Below are positions 35,439 through 45,600 of a stretch of DNA of 64,000 bases, piece after piece. The notes below the pieces were generated by a model. That model made no database searches and had not been told where the DNA came from. It saw nothing but the letters and a program-made list of their open reading frames with translations. Made by a program: the position numbers and the translations under genes. Each line of letters starts with the position of its first letter. Position 1 is the stretch's first letter. The DNA lies in NCBI RefSeq assembly GCF_023856365.1, contig NC_064533.1, forward strand, positions 34,024,118 to 34,088,117. Direction: 5' to 3'. The stretch comes from Brienomyrus brachyistius. Taxonomy: Eukaryota; Chordata; Actinopteri; Osteoglossiformes; Mormyridae.

Positions 35439-35965
35439 GTCTTGCCTGTTAAGACGTAACCCTTGACTTTTGAATTGATTTGTCCTGCACTGGAATACCA
35501 CCAAGTGTTTGAAAACAAGGAGTTATATATTTTTTGTCTGTCTTTCAAGATTCGTCATTTTATTTGTTTAAATTCCAGTAGCCTGTGAAAAGATTGGGAT
35601 CTTTTTATGTTTGCGTTGCTGCATGTAATCTGTCTTGCTTGTACTGTCAAGGTTTCCAGTGAGTATGTAGCCTCACAGAAACCAAAGGGCACAAGCAGGG
35701 AACACTCTAATCAGTAAGCCATTGCTTCACAGGGTGCACAGCATGTACAGTGGGGAGTTGAGAGACCACACTCCAGCCAAACTTCATCTCTTAGGGCCAT
35801 GCTGATTATTATAAGATGGAAAAGATATCTTTATTGTTACTGTAGGAATACAGTAAGATACCATTTAGAACAAGCTTGTAGAAACCCGTTAGTTAAGGAT
35901 AAACTAATTAACTATAAATACAGATACAGATGCATTATAAAAGTAAAATGTGTGTGTATGTGTTT

Positions 35966-35991
35966 TTATATATATATATATATATATATAG
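35966..35991. repeat. (TA)n microsatellite
   Basis: Perfect TA run directly preceding the SINE at 35991-36350, which appears inserted at its edge. Confidence 0.85.
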
Positions 35992-36350
35992 GGGCGGCAT
36001 GGTGGTGCAGTGGTTAGCACTGTTGCCTCACACCTCTGGGACCTGGGTTCGAATCTCCGCCTGGGTCACATGTGTGTGGAGTTTGCATGTTCTCCCCATG
36101 TCGTCGTGGGGTTTCCTCCGGGTACTCCGGTTTCCCCCCACAGTCCAAAAACATGCTGAGGCTAATTGGACTTGCTAAATTGCCCGTAGGAATGCATGTG
36201 AGAGTGAATGGTGCGTGAGTGTGCCCAGCGATGGGCTGCCCCCCCCATCCTGGGTTGTTCCCTGCCTCATGCCCATTACTTCCGGGATAGGCTCCGGACC
36301 CCCCGCGACCCAGTAGGAGAAGCGGTTTGGAAAATGGATGGATGGAAGGA
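35991..36350 (+). mobile_element. Well-preserved tRNA-derived V-SINE-like element
   Basis: Starts GGGGCGGCATGGTGGTGCAG (A box in TGGTGCAGTGGTTAGCA), with B box GGTTCGAATCTC at about 36046. It continues through GTGGAGTTTGCATGTTCTCC, CCCACAGTCCAAAAACATGC and GATGGGCTG, and ends GGAAAATGGATGGATGG. This order matches fish V-SINE/DANA-type elements from memory. It is the least diverged of about seven related pieces here (33369, 37597, 38780/39335, 50275, 56105, 58868). Confidence 0.88.
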
Positions 36351-36719
36351 AATTGATTCAGTTTGGGACAGAATAACAACTTATTGCTTTAATATTTAAT
36401 TAGAATTGAAGGAAACGTCTGTTCATAGCTTTTATTATATATGCATGAAGGAATATATTGTGGAAGATATAAGTGGGAGAGTGAAAGCAAAGTATGGAAT
36501 TTGAAGTATTCAAGCTGTATATTTGGTTCAGGGGCATGTCTAGCTATTGAAAAATATCAGGAGCTGTGTCAAGTTTACCCAGGGCTTTTTGTTTTTTTAC
36601 AAGAAGACTGGCATCGGGGGTGAAAAACTCAGGCTATACCCCCGAGGGATTGGACGCAACAACACCCATGATTAGGTTATTTTTACATTTACCACTTGAA
36701 AGGCACAATAGGATCAATT

Positions 36720-37025
36720 TGCAATATTGCTTTACAGCATGTTACCCAGGCAGCACCATTGGGAACAGGAAAGCCCTGCAGCACAGAAAGTCACTGACTC
36801 ACAGCTAGCATCACTGGAAGAAATTCACAGAATCCAGTACTGCCACAAAGCCATGAACATCTGCAAAGACCCCACCCATCCCAGCCACAGCACCTTTGCT
36901 CCTCTACCATCCGGCAAATACTACAGAACCCTGTATGCCTGCATGACCATGTTGAAAGACAGCTTCTATCCCAGTGACATTTCTGAACCTCACCCCCCCC
37001 ATAACAACCATTACTTTAACTGAAC
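36720..37025 (+). mobile_element. LINE fragment, end of RT ORF
   Basis: Frame pieces ASLEEIHRIQYCHKAMNIC, KDPTHPSHSTFAPLPSGKYY and LKDSFYPSDI match the final part of a fish LINE RT ORF of the same kind as 4470-5020. Truncated at both ends. Confidence 0.65.
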
Positions 37026-37077
37026 TGAACCTCAGTAACACCATGCAAATTTACACACTTATACATGACGATCTACA

Positions 37078-37410
37078 TTATATTACCAAAAGTATCGGGG
37101 CACCTGCCTTTACACACACATGAACTTTAATGACATCCCATTCTTAATACATAGGCTTTAATATGGAGTTGACCCACCCTTTGAAGCTATAACAGCTTCA
37201 ACTCTTCTGGGAAGGCTGCCCACAAAGTTTAGGAGGGTGTTTATGGGAATTTTTGACCATTCGTCCAGGAGAGCATTTTTGAGGTCAGGCACTGCTGTTG
37301 GACAAGAAGGCCTGGCTCACACTCTCCGCTCTAATTCATCCTAAAGGTGTTCTATCAGGTTGAGGTCAGGGCTCTGTGCAGGCCAGTCAGGATCCTCCAC
37401 ACCCTTTGGG
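37078..37410 (-). mobile_element. Truncated Tc1-like transposon (transposase C-terminus)
   Basis: Starts TATTACCAAAAGTATCGGGG, a terminal-repeat-like sequence. On the minus strand it carries text encoding a piece like DPDWPAQSPDLNLIEHL, the region before the last catalytic residue of Tc1 transposases. It is related to 29036-30211 but lacks the 5' two thirds. Confidence 0.75.
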
Positions 37411-37499
37411 GGATAGTATAAATAATGAAAACAGTCACAGTGGTTTAGATATATATCTATAATAATATATTCAATGCCATTACACTGAATGAATTGTAC

Positions 37500-38400
37500 T
37501 GGCATCGCCAAAAGTTTTGAGAATGACAAGTATTGATTTTCACAAAGTTTGTTGCTTCAGTGTTTGTAGATCTTTTTGACAGATGTTTCTATGGTACTGT
37601 GTTGGGCTGGCCACCCATCTGGGGTTGTTCCCTGCCTCGCGCCAATACTGTAGCTTCCGAGAAAGGCTCCGGACTCCCCGTGACCCAGAAGGATAAGCGG
37701 TTTGGACGATGGATGGATGGGTTTCTATGGTATACTGAAGTATAATTACTAGCATTTCATAAGTGTCAACGGCTTTTATTGACATTTACAATAAGTTTAT
37801 GCAAGAGTCAATATTTGCAGTGTTGGTCCTTTTTCAAGACCTCTGTAAATCGCCCTGGCTGCTGTCAATCAACTTCTGGGCCAAATCCTGACTGATAGCA
37901 GCCCATTCTTGCATAATCAATGCTTGGAGTTTGTCAGAATTTGGGGGTTTTTGTTTGTCCAACCGCCTCTTGAAGACTGACCACAAGTTCTTAGTGGGAT
38001 TTAGGCCTGGGGAGTTTCCTGGCTGTAGACCCAAAATGTCGGTGTTTTGTTCCCTGAGCTTCTTAGTTATCACTTTTCCCATATGGCACGGTACTCCATC
38101 ATGCATGTTTGCCACCAAAATGTTCTTGGATGGTTGGGAGAAGTTGCGCTCACAGGATGTTTTGGTACCATTCTACTCTTTTTCAGATCTGCACTGAGCT
38201 CCTTGAAATTCCCCATTGCAACACGTTTTGTTCAAATCAATGAGTGATGTCAAATGAGACCTTTTTATGTTTGCACAGAGAAGCTACTCTAGTCAATCAT
38301 GATCACTAATATTTAATTAAAGGCACCGAGTTAAAAGACTGTAAGCACTACTACATCAATTGTCTAAGTAGGTGTATGTATATTTTTGACCCTATAGCTA
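37500..38400 (-). mobile_element. Second Tc1-like family copy, interrupted by a SINE
   Basis: Ends are GGCATCGCCAAAAGTTTTGA and TATATTTTTGACCCTATAG. The minus-strand frame at 37834-38118 reads MVANMHDGVPCHMGKVITKK and PGLNPTKNLWSVFKRRLDK, the C-terminal catalytic part of a Tc1-type transposase. The N-terminal half is missing. A V-SINE 3' piece sits inside at 37597-37733. Confidence 0.75.
37597..37733 (+). mobile_element. V-SINE 3' fragment nested in a Tc1-like element
   Basis: GTGTTGGGCTGGCCACCCATCTGG, GGTTGTTCCCTGCC, AGAAAGGCTCCGGACTCC and GATGGATGGATGG match the second half of 35991-36350. It is flanked by GTTTCTATGGTA on both sides (about 37583 and 37721), a target-site duplication. Confidence 0.8.
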
Positions 38401-38517
38401 TAATTTTGACCCTGTCATGGTTTCAGAAAACAGGCAATAGATGAAAACTTGTGCATCGAAATTCTAGATTCTAGATTGCAAAGAATGCAGTTATGCATTT
38501 TGTTTATTCATAAAGAC

Positions 38518-38680
38518 CAGGGGTAGATTTTTGGGATAACTTTTAGGTCAGCTGTTCAAACCCAGGCCTGAGAACTCTTTAGCTAAGCAGTCCTCTAATT
38601 AGTAATAAAATTAGGGGTGTTCCGCAAAAACCTGCACACACAATGGTCCTTTCTGGATGAGATTGCCTACCCTTGATATA
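38518..38680. mobile_element. hAT-like MITE, relative of the dbi intron 2 copy
   Basis: CCAGGGGTAGATTTTTGGG ... AGCTGTTCAAACCCAGG ... GGTCCTTTCTGGATGAGAT ... GCCTACCC, with the same order as 34544-34722. Non-coding. Confidence 0.6.
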
Positions 38681-38779
38681 GACATTTCTTTATAAATAAT
38701 TTTGCTTTTAAGAGGTTCTAGATTGTATGAAGGGTGTTTTATTGGGCTTTTCAAATTGCAGTTTTTTTTTTGCAAGTAG

Positions 38780-39440
38780 GAGCTGGAGCCTATTCTCTAC
38801 AGAGTGCATGGATGGGATTCCAGTCCATCTCTACATGTGCACTTTAGGCAATCCAGAGATGCATGCTCTTGGACTGGAGGAAGAAACACATTTAAATTTA
38901 CAATTTATACATTTTATTTTACAGAAGCTTTTTTCCAAAGTGAATTGACATAGATAATACATAACAAGCATACAGCCATCAAGGAGCCACAAGTGCTGCT
39001 AAACTAAGTTTCTAATGAGTGGCCAGTGCAAAATACAAATAAATATCAAGAGACAATCTATTGGGAACTAATTCTAAATACAAAACTGAGCATTTGGAAG
39101 AGACAAGTGATGCCATTTCAATAGAACAATCAACAAAGAGTGAGCTAGTGAGGAGCAGTGGTGCCAGGAGAGACAGGTCTCCTGGTGCATTCTCGAAGGT
39201 TGTAAGGGACGCTGTAGTCTTAATTTGTTTGGACCGTCATTGGGGAACCATGCATGAAAAACATGTAATAAAAGACATTTTTAATGTGGTGCAGGAATCA
39301 AAAGGTTTGCCTTCCTTATAATTTGTATTGCAAAATATACAAACTTCACACAGACACACACAGAGTATAAGTGGAATCTAATCTCCCAGACCTCGAGGTA
39401 TCAGGCAAAAGTGCTCTAACTGTACCACTGTGCCACTTTG
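38780..39440 (-). mobile_element. Minus-strand V-SINE remnant split by about 440 bp
   Basis: 38780-38890 carries the reverse complement of the SINE body (GGAGCTGGAGCCTATTC, CTTGGACTGGAGGAAG). 39335-39440 carries the reverse complement of its head (ACTTCACACAGACACAC ... GTGCTCTAACTGTACCACTGTGCCA). The piece between holds another repeat fragment (TTTTACAGAAGCTTTTTTCC) that apparently inserted later. Confidence 0.5.
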
Positions 39441-39646
39441 ATATGAAAATATAAAACTAGAATGGAGATTTATATAGGAAAAGAGCAGATTTAAAAAAAA
39501 AAATCTGAAGAACTAGGTTATAAGTTCATACAACAGCTCTGGGAAAATGGCATACAGATCAATAGAAGGAGATTGTTTCAGTGTCTACCAGTTTTTAGAA
39601 CTTTGTGTGACGGCTTTTCAGGCTGCCACAAGTTGTATTCTTCATA

Positions 39647-42600
39647 CTAGGACTGACTGGCAGCAGGACCTCGAGTTAGCAGAGACACTTGTGTAAGGGG
39701 GGTACCACTTTGGCTAAGGGAAAAATTATACTGCCTGCCTCCTTGGCGTGACTGCATCAGCCTCCATCTTCTCCACTTCCTCTGGAACTCGTGTTGCACC
39801 TTGCAGGAGAAGGGTGAGCAATCAGGGTAAATGGGAAATGTCTTTTTTTAGTCTGGATATTGATATCTATCCCAAAATGTTTAACAAAAAAGGGCCTAGT
39901 CTCCTTAAGGTACTGGAGAAAATATAAAAATGACAACTTACCTCTCCGTTTAAAAAACAATACAAAATTGCTACAACAAATCCCTAGAACAAAGAAAAGA
40001 ACAAAGTAAATATCCAAACAGCACTTCATTATCTGTGGGAAGAATATTCACAGTCTGTACCTGGGTAGATGCAAGGGCAAGTTCCACAAAGTTCCATATC
40101 TTGTATGTTAAGTCGCTGACTTTCTCAGGGAAGAATGCAAAGAGAATGTATTGCAAACCAAAGAGGGACACAAGGAGGAAGGTTGACTTGGCAAGCTTTC
40201 TAGAAAAAGGACACATACAGGCACCATAATGTCAATAGTCAATTCCAAAAATATTGCAATCATAAATGTTTAATATTGTCAATTAAAAGGTTGATGATGA
40301 ACCACCAGAAATCCAGCTTTTTATGCTTAATCTAAGGAATATGAAGATTTTTAATCTAATTAAATCTAACTAAATGATTTTTGTGGAGGACCGGACGGAA
40401 CTGAATTATTTAATGTGGCAATATATTCTATCAAAATCATATTGGTAAATATTATTTAAAAGTTTTTAAGAACAACATTACATGAGCAACTAAAGAAACT
40501 TTTCAAAAAGATAAGTAATTAAGAAATTTTATTTGACAAAACTAATAGAAGATTAGTCCATCCATCCATCTATCCATCCATCCATCCATCCATCCATCTA
40601 TCCATCCATGCCATTAGCTACAAAGCCCACAGCATGATGGATCCACCCCCATGCTTAACAGTTGGAGAGATCGTGTTGTTTCCATAAAATTCTGCATCAT
40701 CAAACATAAAATTTCTCATTGCAGCCAAAAAGTTCTAGTTAAACATAATTACTCCACAGGACTTGTTTCCAAAATGCATCAGGCTTGTCTAGATGTTCAT
40801 TTGCAAACTTCTGATGCTGAATTTTATGCTGAGGACACAGGAAAGGTTTTCTTCTGATGACTCTTCCATGGTCATATTTGTGTAGGTGTCACTGCACAGT
40901 AGAACAGTGCACCACCACTCCAGAGACTGCTAAATCTTCCAGACACTCCCTTGTAGTTAAACAGGGAGTCTGATTTGCCTACCAGTTCTACAAGCAGTTC
41001 TGTGTGAAAATTTTGTTGGTTTTCCAGCCTTCAACTTAGCTGCCACCATTCCTGTTAACTAGCATTTTTAAATTACATTATGAATTAGAAATTGTCTACC
41101 TGAAAACACTTTGCTATCTTCATATTTATATTTTCAGAATGCTAGGCAGCTGCTTAGAGGAGCTAGTGGCTCTTATTGTTGGGGCAAGGTTTGAGGAATC
41201 AGAGTATTTATAAAGCTTACATAAATGCATTACCTGGCCTTTCCTAATGATGATTGTGAACAAACCATAGCCTTAAACAGCTAATTAATTAAGTCCTTGG
41301 TAAAAGTTACTGCAAAGCTCATATCTCTCGGGCTGCCCAAACTTTTGCATGGTGCTCTTTTCCTTTTTTTTTACCCTATACAATTGTTCAAAACAAAAAT
41401 AATGCAACAATCTTGATTAAATATTGAAAAGATTTTTTCATCTTTAACTTAATTCCTCTTGGAGGTTAGTTCATCTACTCACTTATGTAGTCACAGAACA
41501 TCAATAATCCAATGGATACTTTGAACTAGTGTTTAGGACATTTATTCTGACAATTTTAAGGTGTTAAAAGCTGAATTCGATCATTTTTAATCTTTAATTT
41601 TTGCACATATTCATACTGCTTGGCTGTTCAAATTGATTTGACAAATAATTTTGCTCCAGGTTGCCAGGTTAATTGCTGCATATATATGCATATGATACAG
41701 CCACGAATATTTACGTACACACATCCTCATTAGTAGTGACTGTTCATTTAAAATACAAAATAAAGAAACTTACTCTGAATACACAGAAATTCAACGTAAA
41801 CGGTTTGTTGTGCTATGAATTTGTCGATGTTTAGCAGAATATTTGAAAAAAAATATAATATCATTAAAATGTGACATGCAAAACGCCTGACAGGCAAATA
41901 CTTACTTATACTGATTGTACTCATTCCCACGCACATCTGGGGTCCTGAGTTTTCCTACTAGTGTTCTTGTAATACTAATGAAAAACAACAAATTAATCTG
42001 CAAACAAAAGAAATTTGAACTGTTAAACAGAACGTCTTTTGGGCTTCCATTGGCATACATTTGCCAGCGTACATTAAACGTGTGTAAACATTCAAGTGTT
42101 TCTAGTCTCAATCAGGTTTGTTTAAATGAACAAATATTTATATAAAGATAATTCCCGACCATTTTCATACATTTGCCAGCGTACATTAAAAATGTGTAAA
42201 CATTCAAGTGTTTCTAGTCTCAATCAGGTTTGTTTAAATGAACAAATATTTATATAAAGATAATTCCCGACCATTTTTATGCAAGCATGTTGCTTCCTCT
42301 TTTTTGTGTTTCCTTCTCTCTCTCTTCTGTCAATTTATGAACTTACACATATGACAAAGGAACAAAAACATTTTATGGTTACACCCCTTTATTGCTAAAG
42401 TAAATAATTATATGATTTCATGGTTTTGTTGTATGATTTTTTTGGAAGTTTACAAAAATGTACATTTTTAAAAAGCTTGTTTACAGAAAAATGGGAAATA
42501 CATAGTACTTATCAGTAAAAATATTCCAGATCTCTCAAAAACTTTTTTTTAACCTGTGAACATGTATTTTAGTTTTCATGTTCTTTTTTCTCTACGACTT

Positions 42601-45600
42601 AGATCAAGAAATCCAACAACAAAGGTGTTTTAAATTTTTTCCTTATGTGTCTGTATATGCATAGTTTATGTGTAAAATTATGAAATTTCCCATACTTACA
42701 ATGATGAACAGGAGGACAGGGACTCTGAGAATCCACCAGATCCCGGTGTGTTTCCTGGTTTCCCAACATCTGTGACATGCCACAGAAAACAAGTAATGCT
42801 CATTCTTGATTGAACACATGTAAGGATACCTGAAACCATGAGTGTTATGCTCGAAATTTACCCTTCATCTTCATAGAAGTATTTAGCCAAGCCCCAGGCA
42901 ACTATAATGACTGCCGGTGACCCTGCAGATAATTGATGCAGATACACTTTCTGAATATTGATTATTTTAAGAGATGTCTTACAGACATTAGATTACCATA
43001 CTTGAAAAATACTGGTTAAGAGATATCAACGAAAGAGTGGACATGAATCAAAGGGTAAGAAAAGATATAGGAATAAAGAAATAGAATTTCTGAACAAGTA
43101 TGTTGGATGTAAATTCTATAAATCTAATTTTGACGCAGAAACTCATGTTCTCAAAGAGGCAGAACAGAAAGGAGTAGAGTCATAAAAATAGCCTAAATGA
43201 AGACCAGTCAACTTACCCCAGCCTAGGGTCATGTACAACCAAAAGTACAATCTCCTGGAGAAGAATGAGACATAGACTAGAGTGTGAAGGTAGTGACCCT
43301 CTACCAACAACCAGCTATAGTTGGCCATGATGCAGTAGTGTGATGACAGCAAGACAAGCTTGCAGCCTACCTGGGGGGGGGGGGGGGGGGGTCATACAAT
43401 TGTATGAGTGTCATACAAGTCAACTCATTTGTCTTCCTGAATGGTCCTTTGCTCAAAGAAAAACTATTAGTAAAAATCTACTGCAGTTATCAATCTGTTA
43501 TAACATCATTGATACACAATCAGAAAGTTACAGAATATTGTGTTGTTTCCTAACACAGATGTTCAATATGTGGACTGAAGGCCCGATGGAGTTAAATATA
43601 AAATGATTGTACATACAGGATAGTAGTTGCAGTGGTAAAAGTCTTCTTTAGAAAAGAGGACCGAGTCCTTGATAAAGATGAAAGCTGCACGTAAGATGAA
43701 GGACAGGAACAACTGGATGTGAATGTAGTTACGCGTACAGTGTAGCTTCCTGTATTGAAAAAATTATGGAACTACTTTTAGTCGTCTATTTCACCATTGC
43801 AGAAAGAGATGACAAGCTGAATAGTAACAAAGGAATATTAAAAACAAAACAAGACTGATAACGGCTCACCTAAACACACAAAGTATTACTATGGCAAGGC
43901 TCAGGGACATAAGAGAGATGGCATAGCCCACTGTGTACATGGTCTTCACATAGAAAAAATAGAGTTGGCTGTGAACCTGTCACAAAGAAAAGAAAACATG
44001 TTTGTTGTCTTATGGATGAGCGTGTTGGCATTGCGCTCTGAATCTTCCATTGTTCCCTCTGCTTTATTTTTGCTGCTTTACACCATCTTGGATAATTCGC
44101 CCATATTACTCAGAATAAATTTCAAATTTTATTCAATTAATAAAATTTTACTGCCTCCAGCACGAAATCACATTGGAAGTGGAGAATTATTGTTTAAACG
44201 CTAATGTTTCAAAATATAGACAGGAGCCGTTAATTATGTTTAATGGTTCATTTAACATGCTTATTTTATTTTGTTAATGCTCTGTTAACATTTAGTTTGT
44301 CTTTTGTTAGTCTGTCAGAAGTGCAAACAACAGGAAGCACTGCACGTAATGATTTTCCCCTTCTTTTCATTTTGCTTTCTTTAATTATATTAAATTTGCT
44401 TGCATAAATTAGAAATTTTTAATAAATATTTTTTTTTCTTCAAATAAATTTGCCACCTACTTCCCCAAGAAAGTTGAAGTTCTCATTGAAGGCATATTCA
44501 CAGGCTATCTCATGTGGTGGGTAGGGTTCTGTCCAGCCCTGGGCAGTGCAGTTCCTAAAAACCTCCCCTGGGAATGGAAGAAAGCATTTCATACATTCAT
44601 GCACCAATGAGCCAAAATATTATGACCACCCACACACCCGAGATGAATAACATTGACTATCTTGTTAAAAACAGCTCAGTTCAAGGTCTGGGATATATTA
44701 CACGGTCAGCCAACATTTAGTACTCATAGTCGACAGGTTGAATGCAAAAGAAATGGGAAGGAATAAAGATCTGAGTGACTTTGATAAGCCAAATTATTAT
44801 GGCCAGATGACTGGGTCAGAGCCTCTCTGAAACAACAAGGCTTGTATGTTTGTTGTATTATTGCTGACGTGTGCTACGTAGTTAGGTGTATCTGGTTGTG
44901 CCTGTACTGAACATGTACAGACTTTCCCCCCTTGTTATTATTCCCTAAATGCAGTATAACAGCTCTTTTCGTAGCATTTGCATTGTATTTGGTATTATAT
45001 GAAATCTAGGGATAATTTAAAGTATAAGTGAGGATTTGTGTTAGTTAGATGCAAATACTGCACCATTTCATATAAAGGACTTCAACATCCGCAGATTTTG
45101 GTATCTGCAGGGGACCCTGGAACCAAACCCCCATGGATATAGAGAGCTGACTGTATACATCCGTGTTGTGAAACCTATTACCCTAAGTAAAATTTCTCAT
45201 TCTTTCCTCTAACCCTAATATAACAGATCTGTTTACTGAGCATATTGAGAAAATCTTGCAAAGATAAACTTCTTTCCCAATTTCAGTTTTCTGGCACAGG
45301 GCAAAATAGTTTTTTTGTATTCAGAAATTTGTATCTCCCATTAAAATTATTGTTGGGATGGTATACAATTACTCGACCAGATTTTATTAGTTTTCAATGA
45401 ACTTTGAAAATATGAACTAATTATTGTTGGTTAAAGTGTGTATAAATGCATGAACAATGTAATATGTTGCGATGTCAGGCTGTAAATTTAACAAAAGTTA
45501 CAGAATTTAAGTGGATTTAAATGTAACTACATGCTTCCTCTTAATGACTTCAAAATAAAAGCCAAATGTGAACCTGGTGGACTGTTTAAACCCAACAATG

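Noticed and set aside
44603..44850. Possible extra sctr exon or non-coding RNA
   Set aside because: It matches the relict at 30212-30450 and is a dead DNA-transposon fragment.
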